Part shown: piece after piece, positions 8,262-15,614 of the stretch | Position numbering within the stretch: the first letter of the stretch is position 1 | How the letters are laid out: each line of letters starts with the position of its first letter | Origin: QHVT01 sp036389275 | GTDB taxonomy: Bacteria; Acidobacteriota; Thermoanaerobaculia; Gp7-AA8 | Length of the DNA stretch: 64,000 nt | NCBI GenBank assembly: GCA_036389275.1 | Contig: DASVQE010000027.1 | Span: 1 to 64,000 of the forward strand | Direction of reading: 5' to 3' | Position numbers and translations under genes: made by a program | The notes under the pieces: generated by a model | The model's database searches: none | What the model saw: the letters and a program-made list of their open reading frames with translations, nothing else | What the model was told of the DNA's origin: nothing

Positions 8262-9389
8262 GCCGCGCGCGCCGCGCTCGATCGCTTCGAACACTCGCAA
8301 AAAGTTTCCGCCGAGAACCTTCTCCACGTCCTCGGCGCGCATGCCGCGCTCCATCAATCGCGCGGTGAGCGCGGGCAAACCGGCGGCGGTGGTGAGGCCT
8401 TCGGGCAGCGCCGGCACGCCGTCGAAGTCGCTGCCGATGCCGACGTGGTCGATGCCGGCGACGTCGGCGACGTGGAAGATGTGATCGGCCACCTGCTCGA
8501 GCGTCGCGGTCGGACAGCCGAGGGTCTGGAACCACTGCAGGTACGTATCCCAGTCGGTGCGGTCGTCGGGCAGCTCCTCGGTGCCGCCGCCGCCGGCATC
8601 CGGCTGCTTCGGCCGCCGCTGCGCTTTCATGATCACCTGCGCCACCTCGTCGTCGATGAAGGCGGAGAAGAAGTTGATCATGCAGACGCCGCCGTTCTGC
8701 GCGAGCGCGCGCAGCATGTCGTCGGTCATGTTGCGCGGATGACGGCAGAGCGCGCGGCAGGACGAGTGCGTGGCCACGACCGGCACGCGCGTGGTCTCGA
8801 CGACGTGGAAGAACGCGGCATCGGAGACGTGGGAGATGTCGACGATCATGCCGAGGTCGTTCATGGTGCGGACGACCTCGCGGCCGAAATCGGTCAGGCC
8901 GCCGTGGCGCGGCGCGTCGCCGGACGAGTCGCACCAGTTGTTCGTGTTGACGTGCGTGAGCGTGAGGTAGCGCGCGCCGCTCGCGTACAGCTCGCGCAGG
9001 ATGTCGAGCGAGTCTTCGATGGCGTGACCGCCTTCGACGCCGATCATCAGCGCCAGCTTCGCATCGCGCTTGGCGGCGCGGATGCCGGCGCTGTCGGTGC
9101 AGTGCACGAGCGCGTCGGGCCGCCGCCGCGCTTCTTCGTGGACCAGCGCGATCAGCCGCCGCGCGAAGTCGGCCGCGCCGCGCCCGGCGTAAAACGGCGG
9201 CACGTACGCGGCGAAGAACGACGCCGTGACGCCGCCTTCCTGCAGCGAGCGCAGGTCCGCCTGCGCCTCGGTGTCGTGCTCGTCGAGGTGCACGTTGTGG
9301 CGGAAGAGGCGGTACGGCGTGTCGCAGTGGCCGTCGACGATGATGGCGCGCCGGTGTACGGCTTGCGCGTCAGGTGCGGAGATACTCAT
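8235..9389 (-). CDS. Membrane dipeptidase-like protein (peptidase family M19)
   Basis: About 384 residues, the usual length for M19. Metal-ligand motifs are present: VDGHCDTPYRL (about 19-29), the Glu in IGVEGGHAIEDS, THSSCRALCRHPRNM with its His ligands, and IGSDFDGV near the C-terminus. M19 enzymes are binuclear zinc dipeptidases that also accept D-amino acids. No signal peptide is seen, so it may be cytosolic like many bacterial members. The ATG at 9389 lies inside the 3' end of the upstream HAD gene (20-bp overlap), suggesting translational coupling. Confidence 0.9.
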   Translation of the reverse strand: MSISAPDAQAVHRRAIIVDGHCDTPYRLFRHNVHLDEHDTEAQADLRSLQEGGVTASFFAAYVPPFYAGRGAADFARRLIALVHEEARRRPDALVHCTDSAGIRAAKRDAKLALMIGVEGGHAIEDSLDILRELYASGARYLTLTHVNTNNWCDSSGDAPRHGGLTDFGREVVRTMNDLGMIVDISHVSDAAFFHVVETTRVPVVATHSSCRALCRHPRNMTDDMLRALAQNGGVCMINFFSAFIDDEVAQVIMKAQRRPKQPDAGGGGTEELPDDRTDWDTYLQWFQTLGCPTATLEQVADHIFHVADVAGIDHVGIGSDFDGVPALPEGLTTAAGLPALTARLMERGMRAEDVEKVLGGNFLRVFEAIERGARGSTPARDPA

Positions 9390-10035
9390 CGAGCCGGTCG
9401 AGCTCCTTCACCGCCGTCGTGAAATCGTCGAAGAGGAACTCCGCCTTCGCCAGCAGCGCCTCGTCGAAGCCGCCGCAGCGCAAGGCGACGATCGGCAGCG
9501 GGATGCGATGCGCGGCCAGAATGTCGTACGGCGTGTCGCCGACGACGAACGTTCGATCGGGATCGCTCTTCACCTGATCGAGGGCGGCCTGGAAGATTTC
9601 GGGCGACGGTTTCGAGAGCTGCGCATCCTCCTTCGACGTCGTTCCTTCGAGCAGATCGTCTGCGCCGAGAAGGCGCACATAGTACTCGACCTCGTCGGGA
9701 TTCGACGACGAGGCGAAGGCGAGCTTGAGCCCGCGCGCGCGCAGCTCTTCGAGCGCCTCGCGCACGCCGGGAAAAGGCTGCACGCTCTCCATGTAGCGCT
9801 CCTTCCACAGCTCGCCGCGGTATTTCTTGAGCGCTTCGCCGAAGGCGCGCATCTCGCGCACGGTCAGCGTGTCGGGCACGAGCAGGTCGCCGCCCTTGCC
9901 GATCTGTTGGCGGATCAGGTCGCGCGGCACGTCCTTGCCGAAACGGGCGAAGGCCTCGAGCCAGCAGTCGGCGTGTTTGTCGTTCGAGTCGACGAGCGTG
10001 CCGTCGATGTCGAGTAGCAGTGCTTCGGTCAGCAT
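9370..10035 (-). CDS. HAD-superfamily phosphatase, beta-phosphoglucomutase-like
   Basis: About 221 residues. All four HAD motifs are visible: DIDGTLVDSN (nucleophile Asp near residue 9), FASSSNPDEV (motif II), the Lys in LSKPSPEIF (motif III) and VVGDTPYDILAA (motif IV). The helical cap between motifs I and II is of the small alpha type found in phosphoglycolate phosphatase and beta-phosphoglucomutase relatives. The substrate is unknown. ATG at 10035 is preferred; in-frame GTG codons at 10044 and 10053 would add up to six residues. Confidence 0.85.
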   Translation of the reverse strand: MLTEALLLDIDGTLVDSNDKHADCWLEAFARFGKDVPRDLIRQQIGKGGDLLVPDTLTVREMRAFGEALKKYRGELWKERYMESVQPFPGVREALEELRARGLKLAFASSSNPDEVEYYVRLLGADDLLEGTTSKEDAQLSKPSPEIFQAALDQVKSDPDRTFVVGDTPYDILAAHRIPLPIVALRCGGFDEALLAKAEFLFDDFTTAVKELDRLDEYLRT

Positions 10036-10069
10036 GGTGGTCACGCGCGCCACCTAGCAAGAAGCGCGC

Positions 10070-10771
10070 TTAGCCGCGGCGCGTGCAGACGAACACGGCG
10101 TGGCCGCGCGGCAGGCGCGTCGCTCCGTAGCCGCGGCGCACGCGCGCGGCGAAGCCGGCGGCGCGCAGCTCGCGCAGGATGTCGGCGCGCGCGTACAGCG
10201 AAAGCGTATGCACTTCGTCGCTGCGCCGCGGCGTGCCGTCGACCTCGCGGAAGCTGATGATCCGCCGAGTCAGGGTCTCGCCGTCGCTGTCGCGCGCGAC
10301 GATCACAGACCAGTCGGCGCCGTCGACCTGATGGGTGTCGTGCGCCGCGTACGAGCCGCGCTCGGCGACGTCGAAGATCAGCAGGCCGCCGGAAACGAGC
10401 GCGTTTGCGGCGCGCGCAAAGAAGGCGCGCGCCTGGTCGAGCGTCCCGTAATTGAGGACTTCGCCGGCGGCGACGATGGCGCGCGCCGGCGGCAGCTCGG
10501 CCTCGCCGAAGGTGCCTTCGACGAAGCGCGCACGCGGCGCCACGTTGCGAGCCAGGGCGAGCATCGCCGGCGACGCATCGATGCCGAGGGTCTCGAAGCC
10601 GGCGCGCGTGAGCTCGCGCGCGAGCACGCCGCTGCCGCAGCCGACGTCGATGACCAGGCCGTCGCGGATGCCGGCGCGCCAGAGGATCTCGAGCAGATCC
10701 ATGCTTGCGGATTCGATGAACTCCGTAAATCCGTCGTGATGGATGTACGCCAGATCGTCGCGGTAGATCAC
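10070..10771 (-). CDS. Class I SAM-dependent methyltransferase
   Basis: About 233 residues. Motif I is VIDVGCGSGVLARELTRAG (about residues 40-58), with LGIDASPAML as the acidic motif II region and FVEGTFGEAELP after it. The rest fits a Rossmann-like methyltransferase. The acceptor is unknown. The start is GTG at 10771, overlapping the stop of the SRPBCC gene by 4 bp (GTGA), which supports this start and translational coupling. Confidence 0.85.
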   Translation of the reverse strand: MIYRDDLAYIHHDGFTEFIESASMDLLEILWRAGIRDGLVIDVGCGSGVLARELTRAGFETLGIDASPAMLALARNVAPRARFVEGTFGEAELPPARAIVAAGEVLNYGTLDQARAFFARAANALVSGGLLIFDVAERGSYAAHDTHQVDGADWSVIVARDSDGETLTRRIISFREVDGTPRRSDEVHTLSLYARADILRELRAAGFAARVRRGYGATRLPRGHAVFVCTRRG

Positions 10772-11271
10772 GACTCCGCCGCGATGCGGATCTGCCGCAG
10801 CATGGCCCGGCGAATGAGGCCGCTGAACGGGCGGATGAAGAGCCAGTAGAGGCGGAACTTCGCGCGCGCGCCGTCGCCGCAGAGGACGCGCGTCTCGGTG
10901 ACGACGTGCGTTTCGTCGCCGCGCCGCTCGAGGAAAAAGTTCCAGGCAGCGCGGGCCACGTCGTGCGGCACCGGCGTGCGGAACGTCGCGGCGTCGATGT
11001 CGCGCAGCTTGCAGGCCGGCTTCCAGAACGGGCCTTCCAGTCCGATCACCAGCTCGCGCGGCGGCTCGTCGGCGATGACATGGAAGCCGCTCTCGACCCG
11101 CATCGCGCCTCGGCCGCGCATGCCGCGCAGGCGCGTCAGCAGGCGGATGATCGCGCTGCGCGAGAAGTCAGTCTCGCGGATCACAGCGTAGACGCGTTCG
11201 GGCGTGGCGCGCACGCGTGTCTCGTGCCGCTCCATGAAATCGCAGTGCGGCAGCAGCGCGTCGATCAGCAC
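10768..11271 (-). CDS. SRPBCC / START-like domain protein
   Basis: About 167 residues. The N-terminal segment HETRVRATPERVYAVIRETD is typical of SRPBCC proteins, and the overall strand/helix pattern fits a helix-grip fold with a hydrophobic cavity. The preceding residues LIDALLPHCDF are also seen in this group and support the GTG start at 11271 over the inner ATG at 11235. The ligand is unknown. It sits 5 bp downstream of the radical SAM gene stop and overlaps the methyltransferase start, so the three are probably co-expressed. Confidence 0.75.
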   Translation of the reverse strand: MLIDALLPHCDFMERHETRVRATPERVYAVIRETDFSRSAIIRLLTRLRGMRGRGAMRVESGFHVIADEPPRELVIGLEGPFWKPACKLRDIDAATFRTPVPHDVARAAWNFFLERRGDETHVVTETRVLCGDGARAKFRLYWLFIRPFSGLIRRAMLRQIRIAAES

Positions 11272-11275
11272 GGCT

Positions 11276-12691
11276 CTACGATTCGTGCGCCTTGAGGAAC
11301 GTCTGCGGGCGCGTGAAGGTCTTGGCCATGCCCAGTCCGCGATTCAGCTCGCCGAACGAGACCTTACCGGTGGCGACGGCGGCGCCGAGCTGCACGTAGG
11401 TGCGCAGCTTGCCGCGGTGCTTGTAGCGGACGTCGAGGGCGTGACGCCAGAGGCGGGAGTACTCGCCGTAGAACTCGTCGAGCGGCAGCTTCGTCGGGAG
11501 CACGGCATGGACGATGTCGAACATCTCCCAGCGGTCGGTGGTGACGTTCTTCTTGGCCGCGTCCCAGAGATCGGTGCCGGGCAGCGGCGTGAGGATCGAG
11601 AAGCCGCTGTTGTATGCGCCCATCTTGTCGATCCATTCACGCAGGCGCGTGAAGTCGTCGCGGTCCCAGGCCGGGTCGACGATGAAGTTCGGGGTGAAGC
11701 CGACGCCGAGGTCTTTGAGGATGTTGATGGCCTGGACGTTGTTGTCGGCGGTGTTCTTCTTGTTGACCGCCTTCAAGCCTTCGTCGGTGACCGACTCGAG
11801 GCCGAGGAAGATGGCCAGGTCGCCGCACTCCTTCCACATCTCGATCAGGTGCGGAAACTTGCAGATGATGTCGGTGCGGGTCTGCACTGTAAAGTACTTG
11901 CGGATGCCGGATGCTTTGATCTGCCGAGCCATCTCCTCGCCGCGGCGGACGTTCATCCAGAAGATGTCGTCGGTGATGAAGATGTTGTCGGCGGTGATCT
12001 GCGCGAGCTCCTGCACCACGCGCTCGGGCGACTTCTCGCGGAAAGTCGACTCGTGAAACTTCCAGACCGAGCAGAAGTTGCACTTGAACGGGCAGCCGCG
12101 GGCCGTTTCCATCAGCGCCAGCGGCTTGCGGAAGTTGATGTAGTAGTGGTCGGCGTAGCGCGCGATGAGATGCCGCGCCGGGAGCGGGTAGCTGTCGAGG
12201 TTCGGCCGCGCGTCGGCCGCGCCGGTCGAGACCCACGCGTCGCCGTCGCGCACTTCCAGGCCGCGGATTTTCTTCAGGTCCCGCGCCTCGGAGAGCGCAT
12301 TCACCAGCGGCGGCAGCACCTCTTCGCCGTCGCCCATGGCGATGGCGTCGACGGCGTCGTGGCGGAACCAGTCGGGATCGCGCGAGGCGTCGTGTCCGCC
12401 GACAACCACGAACGCGCGCGGCATCTCGCGCCGGATGCGCTCGGCCAGCCGGATGGTGCGGTTGCGCTCGGTGGTGAAGTTGCACTGCAGGCCGACCACG
12501 TCCGGATCGAACGCGCGGCACTCCGCCATCCCTTTTTCCTCGCCGTCGATGCGGAGGTCGAGCACCCGGCACTCGTGCCCATCCTGCTCGAGACACGCCG
12601 CCACGCAGATCGGCCCCAGCGGCTCGACGAACGTGAGCATCTCCAACCCGAGAATCCCCCCGACCGGAGGCTTGAGGAACGCAACTTTCAT
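11276..12691 (-). CDS. B12-binding-domain radical SAM protein, HpnR-like
   Basis: About 471 residues. The N-terminal cobalamin-binding-type domain (about 1-160) contains EPLGPICVAACLEQDGHE and VVVGGHDASRDP. The radical SAM domain has the [4Fe-4S] motif CPFKCNFC within ETARGCPFKCNFCSVW (about 195-205). The C-terminal half has TDRWEMFDIVHAVLPTKLPL, which strongly recalls hopanoid C-3 methylase HpnR, as do FITDDIFW and FLGLESVTDEGLKAVNKK. HpnR methylates the hopanoid A-ring. No other hopanoid genes are in the window, so the substrate remains an inference. The ATG at 12691 has TAAGGT 12 nt upstream. Confidence 0.8.
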   Translation of the reverse strand: MKVAFLKPPVGGILGLEMLTFVEPLGPICVAACLEQDGHECRVLDLRIDGEEKGMAECRAFDPDVVGLQCNFTTERNRTIRLAERIRREMPRAFVVVGGHDASRDPDWFRHDAVDAIAMGDGEEVLPPLVNALSEARDLKKIRGLEVRDGDAWVSTGAADARPNLDSYPLPARHLIARYADHYYINFRKPLALMETARGCPFKCNFCSVWKFHESTFREKSPERVVQELAQITADNIFITDDIFWMNVRRGEEMARQIKASGIRKYFTVQTRTDIICKFPHLIEMWKECGDLAIFLGLESVTDEGLKAVNKKNTADNNVQAINILKDLGVGFTPNFIVDPAWDRDDFTRLREWIDKMGAYNSGFSILTPLPGTDLWDAAKKNVTTDRWEMFDIVHAVLPTKLPLDEFYGEYSRLWRHALDVRYKHRGKLRTYVQLGAAVATGKVSFGELNRGLGMAKTFTRPQTFLKAHES

Positions 12692-12732
12692 GTGGTCGGA
12701 GGAACCTTACCAGAAAGAAGACGATTCCTTCG

Positions 12733-12829
12733 CGCGTTAGAATGAAAACGATGGTGAAGAAGCCTGTGGAGACGATTCGGGACGCGGCGGCGGCGCCGGT
12801 CGCGGAGCCGCGCGTTGCGGAGACGGAGC
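12733..12829 (+). repeat. Direct repeat, left copy (promoter plus antitoxin 5' end)
   Basis: About 97 bp are repeated 293 bp downstream (13026-13122) with roughly seven mismatches. The unit covers a TAGAAT hexamer, the antitoxin start and its first 25-30 codons. It marks the extent of a partial tandem duplication of the toxin-antitoxin module. Confidence 0.85.
12738..12743 (+). promoter_or_regulatory. -10-like hexamer TAGAAT of toxin-antitoxin copy 1
   Basis: TAGAAT ends 7 nt before the ATG at 12751, the spacing expected for leaderless transcription. An identical hexamer with the same spacing (13031-13036, ATG at 13044) precedes the second antitoxin. Confidence 0.4.
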
Positions 12830-12906
12830 GCCAGCGCAAGTTCGCCGACGCTCTGGCGAAGGTGAACGCGAAGTACGCCGGCCTGCTGCGCCGGCTGAGC
12901 AGGTAG
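12751..12906 (+). CDS. Small antitoxin-like protein of Doc-type module, copy 1
   Basis: About 51 residues (54 if the ATG at 12742 is used). It begins MVKKPVETIRDAA and ends in a helical segment KYAGLLRRLSR. It is inferred to be the antitoxin from its size and its position directly before a Doc-like gene: its TAG overlaps the GTG of the toxin remnant (TAGTG). I do not recognise an antitoxin family. The duplicated copy at 13044 shares the first half closely, while the C-terminal halves differ (YAGLLRRLSR against YGEVFRRLAE), which may set partner specificity. Confidence 0.6.
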   Translation: MVKKPVETIRDAAAAPVAEPRVAETERQRKFADALAKVNAKYAGLLRRLSR

Positions 12907-13025
12907 TGCCGCCGCTGTTCCTGACGCTCGACGAGGTTCTCGAGATTCATGCGTCGCAGCTCGCGCTCTTCGGCGGCAGCAGCGGCGTGCGCGACGCAGG
13001 GCTGGTGGAGTCGGCCATCGGCAAA

Positions 13026-13122
13026 CGCGTTAGAATGAAAACGATGGTGAAGAAGCCGGTGGAGACGATTCGTGATGCGGCCGTGGCGCCGGTCGCGGAG
13101 CCGCGCGCGGCGGAGACGGAGC
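13026..13122 (+). repeat. Direct repeat, right copy (promoter plus antitoxin 5' end)
   Basis: Second copy of the 97-bp unit described at 12733. It includes a TAGAAT hexamer at 13031-13036 and the antitoxin start at 13044, so the downstream module keeps its own promoter-like element inside the toxin remnant. Confidence 0.85.
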
Positions 13123-13211
13123 CGCGGCAAGGCGGGAACCGTCAGGTCGAGGAGATTCTCGACGAGCTCGACGTGCAGTACGGCGAAGTGTTTCGCCGGC
13201 TCGCGGAATGA
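13044..13211 (+). CDS. Small antitoxin-like protein of Doc-type module, copy 2
   Basis: About 55 residues beginning MVKKPVETIRDAA, then a C-terminal half (EEILDELDVQYGEVFRRLAE) that differs from copy 1. It can be read from its own ATG (13044, or 13035) or as the tail of the fused frame from 12906. Its TGA overlaps the ATG of the intact toxin by 4 bp (ATGA), the tight coupling expected for a toxin-antitoxin pair. No DNA-binding domain is recognised. Confidence 0.65.
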   Translation: MVKKPVETIRDAAVAPVAEPRAAETEPRQGGNRQVEEILDELDVQYGEVFRRLAE

Positions 13212-13588
13212 AGCCGCGGTTCCTCACGCGTGCGGAGATCCTGGCGATTCATGAGCGGCAGATCGCGCGGTACGGCGGATCGAGCGGCATCCGCGATGTG
13301 AATCTGCTGGAGTCGGCGCGCGCGAACGTCGAGGCGACGTTCGGCGGCGAGTTCCTGCACGAGACGCTCTTCGCGATGGCGGCCGCATACCTTTACGGCA
13401 TCTGCCGCAATCATCCGTTCATCGACGGGAACAAGCGGACGGCGCTCGCGTGCGCGCTCGTTTTCGTGCGATTGAACGGCTACAGGATCGTCGCCGATGC
13501 CGATGAGCTGTATGACCTCGTCATCGCCGTCGCCGAGGGTCGCGTTACGAAAGACGACGTCACCTCATTCCTCACCACTCACACCTGA
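13208..13588 (+). CDS. doc: Doc-type toxin (Fic/Doc family)
   Basis: About 126 residues, the normal size for Doc. The Fic/Doc signature is intact as HPFIDGNKR at about residues 69-77, within a helical protein that starts FLTRAEILAIHERQI. Doc of phage P1 phosphorylates elongation factor Tu and stalls translation; Fic relatives transfer AMP. The HxFxDGNKR variant fits the 'death on curing' subgroup. It overlaps the antitoxin stop by 4 bp. Its 3' end overlaps the convergent cysteine-synthase-like gene by 10 bp. Confidence 0.85.
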   Translation: MKPRFLTRAEILAIHERQIARYGGSSGIRDVNLLESARANVEATFGGEFLHETLFAMAAAYLYGICRNHPFIDGNKRTALACALVFVRLNGYRIVADADELYDLVIAVAEGRVTKDDVTSFLTTHT

Positions 13589-14487
13589 TACACATCCGTA
13601 TTCACATACTTCAGTCCTGAGTCGACCATCAACGTGACGATGGTCGCGTCGTCGCCGAGGCGCTTCGCGAGCTGCATCGCGGCGACGGCGTTGGCGCCGC
13701 TGGAGGTGCCGGCGAAGAGGCCTTCTTCTCGGGCCAGGCGGCGGGCCATGGCTTTCGCTTCGGCGGTGGAGATGGGGATGATCTCGTCGACGGCGGATGG
13801 GTCCCAGAGCGGTGGGGTGTAGCCGATGCCGATGCCTTCGATCTTGTGCGTGTTGGGGGCGCCGCCGCTGAGCACCGCCGATTCGGCCGGCTCGACGGCG
13901 ACGATGCGGATGTCGGGGTTGCGGCGTTTGAGGACGTTGGCGATGCCGCGCAGCGACGCCGCGGTTCCGACGGAGTGGACGAAGGCGGCGAGGTTGCCGG
14001 AGGTCTGCTGCCAGATCTCTTCGCCGAGGGACTCGTAGCCGGCGATGGTGTCGGGATTCTCGAGCTGGTTGGTCCAGAAGGTGTTCGGCTCGCGACTGAG
14101 TGTGCGGGCGGTCTCGATCATGTCGAGGATGAGCTTCTTACTGGTCTTGCCGTCTTCACTCGGGACGATGGTCAGCTCGGCGCCGAAGGCGCGCATCTGG
14201 TCGAGCTTCTCGCGGCTGAAGGCGTCGGAAGTGACGATGCGCAGGCGGTAGCCTTTCGCCGCGCAGACGAGGGCGAGGGACGCGCCGGTGCTGCCGCCGG
14301 TGTACTCGACGACCGTGCCGCCCGGCCGCAGCCTCCCATCCGCCTCGGCACGTTCGAGGACGCCGCGGGCCATCCGGTCTTTCATGCTGCCGGTGGGGTT
14401 CTGCCATTCGAGCTTCGCGTAGACCGAGGGCGCGAGCCTGCCGAGACGCACCATCGCCGTGTTGCCGATCGATTCCAGGATGTCCAT
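13579..14487 (-). CDS. Cysteine synthase / cystathionine beta-synthase family PLP enzyme
   Basis: About 302 residues, typical for CysK/CysM-type enzymes. The PLP lysine lies in NPTGSMKDRMA (about residue 35). The substrate/phosphate motif TGGSTGASLALVCAAKGY and the later SVGTAASLRGI and EGLFAGTSSGAN match the family. It would form cysteine or a related thiol amino acid from an activated serine. The motif is PTGSMKDR rather than PSGSVKDR, so exact assignment to CysK or CysM is left open. The ATG at 14487 has TATCTT 8 nt upstream. Confidence 0.88.
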   Translation of the reverse strand: MDILESIGNTAMVRLGRLAPSVYAKLEWQNPTGSMKDRMARGVLERAEADGRLRPGGTVVEYTGGSTGASLALVCAAKGYRLRIVTSDAFSREKLDQMRAFGAELTIVPSEDGKTSKKLILDMIETARTLSREPNTFWTNQLENPDTIAGYESLGEEIWQQTSGNLAAFVHSVGTAASLRGIANVLKRRNPDIRIVAVEPAESAVLSGGAPNTHKIEGIGIGYTPPLWDPSAVDEIIPISTAEAKAMARRLAREEGLFAGTSSGANAVAAMQLAKRLGDDATIVTLMVDSGLKYVNTDVYQV

Positions 14488-14546
14488 GGCTGCTGAAGAT
14501 AGGCGCAGCGGTCAAAATGGACCAGTGGCAGGATCGCCACATTTCG

Positions 14547-14552
14547 TATCAT
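14547..14552 (+). promoter_or_regulatory. -10-like hexamer TATCAT close to the 14560 start
   Basis: TATCAT lies 7 nt before the ATG at 14560, with no Shine-Dalgarno between. This is consistent with leaderless transcription of the GlxA-type regulator gene. The 72-bp region is shared with the divergent cysteine-synthase-like gene. Confidence 0.4.
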
Positions 14553-14559
14553 TCGTGCC

Positions 14560-15525
14560 ATGCGCATCCACGTGCTCGCTCTCGACCACGTCTTCGACCT
14601 CGGCCTGGCGGCGGTGCTCGACGCCTTTCGCACCGCGAACGAGCTGATCGCGATGGCCTCGCTCGACGTCCCGCCGTTCGACGTGCGCCTCGTCGGCGTG
14701 CGGAAGCGGGTGCGCAGCGGACAAGGCCTGCTCGTGCCGGTGGAGCGGACGCGCCGCGCGCCCGACTGCGCGATCGTGCCGGCCATCGCCTACAAGATGC
14801 CGGAGCCGCTGGAAGCGGCGCTGCAACGCGACGACGTCCGCGATGCCTGCGAGCTGCTGCGACGCTGGTCGCAGCGCGGCACGCGCATGACCGCGGCCTG
14901 CATCGGGACGTTCGTGATGGCGGAGTCGGGGGTGCTCAACGGCCAGCGGGCCACCACCACCTGGTGGCTCGCGCCGCTCTTTCGCAAGCGCTATCCCGAC
15001 GTGCAGCTCGACGAGTCGAACATGATCGTGACCTCGGGACGCTGCGTGACCGCCGGCGCGGCGCTGAGCCACATGGACCTCGCCCTCTTCCTGATCCGCA
15101 GCGTCAGTCCGCGGCTGGCGGCGCTCACCGCGAACTATCTGATCGTCGACGCGCGGCCGTCGCAATCCGCCTACGCGCTGGTCGATCACCTCGTGCACGC
15201 CGACCCGATCGTGCAGCGTTTCGAACGTTGGGCGCGCGCGCATCTGGCCGAGCCGTTCTCGCTCGACGCCGCCGCGCGCGCCTCCGGCGCGAGCCCGCGC
15301 ACGCTCGCCCGCCGCATGCACGCGGTCCTCGGCAAGTCTCCGCTCGGCTACGTGCAGAGCCTGCGCGTCGAGCGCGCCGTCCATCTGCTCCGCACGCGCA
15401 AGACGAGCCTCGACGAAGTGGCGGAGAAGGTCGGCTACGCGGACGGCGGCACGCTGCGGGTGCTGCTGCGGCGCGAGCTCGGTACGGGCGTGAAGGAGCT
15501 GCGACGTCTGTCATCGCGAGCGTAG
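14560..15525 (+). CDS. GlxA-family transcriptional regulator (DJ-1/PfpI domain plus AraC helix-turn-helix)
   Basis: About 321 residues. Residues about 1-170 form a DJ-1/PfpI-like (class I amidotransferase-like) domain with a Cys in TAACIGTFVMAESGVL at the usual elbow position. Residues about 215-315 form an AraC-type DNA-binding domain (LDAAARASGASPRTLARRMH, then LDEVAEKVGYADGGTLRVLL). GlxA-type regulators sense small metabolites. Its target is unknown; the divergent cysteine-synthase-like gene is a candidate. The TAG stop falls inside the inverted repeat at 15508. Confidence 0.88.
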   Translation: MRIHVLALDHVFDLGLAAVLDAFRTANELIAMASLDVPPFDVRLVGVRKRVRSGQGLLVPVERTRRAPDCAIVPAIAYKMPEPLEAALQRDDVRDACELLRRWSQRGTRMTAACIGTFVMAESGVLNGQRATTTWWLAPLFRKRYPDVQLDESNMIVTSGRCVTAGAALSHMDLALFLIRSVSPRLAALTANYLIVDARPSQSAYALVDHLVHADPIVQRFERWARAHLAEPFSLDAAARASGASPRTLARRMHAVLGKSPLGYVQSLRVERAVHLLRTRKTSLDEVAEKVGYADGGTLRVLLRRELGTGVKELRRLSSRA

Positions 15526-15614
15526 CGAGTGACCTGGGCGGGCGGCGCGCGGTGCACGTGCCTGCCGCGCCACCCGAGCCCCAGGTCCCTCGCTCACGCT
15601 CGGGATGACAGCAG
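15508..15614. repeat. Imperfect inverted repeat between two convergent genes, supplying both stop codons
   Basis: The left arm CTGTCATCGCGAGCGTAGCG (then AGTGACCTGG) pairs with a right arm whose complement is CTGTCATCCCGAGCGTGAGC (then GAGGGACCTGG). Arms of about 30 bp flank a 45-bp centre. The stop of the GlxA gene (15523-15525) and of the EAL gene (15594-15596) both lie in the arms. It may act as a bidirectional terminator. Similar GAGCGxAGCGAGGGACCTGG repeats are, from memory, dispersed in several bacterial phyla. Confidence 0.75.

Larger units (their letters stand above)
12906..13211 (+). pseudogene. Truncated Doc-type toxin N-terminus fused in frame to antitoxin copy 2
   Basis: One open frame from GTG at 12906 encodes about 40 residues of a Doc toxin N-terminus (FLTLDEVLEIHASQLALFGG, SSGVRDAGLVESAIGK), then runs directly into the second antitoxin. 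The remnant aligns with residues 5-38 of the intact toxin at 13208 but lacks everything after, including the HPFxDGNKR active site, so it cannot be an AMP-transferase or kinase. The breakpoint at about 13025 is where the direct repeat starts. It is either a dead remnant or a translated fusion antitoxin. Confidence 0.75.
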
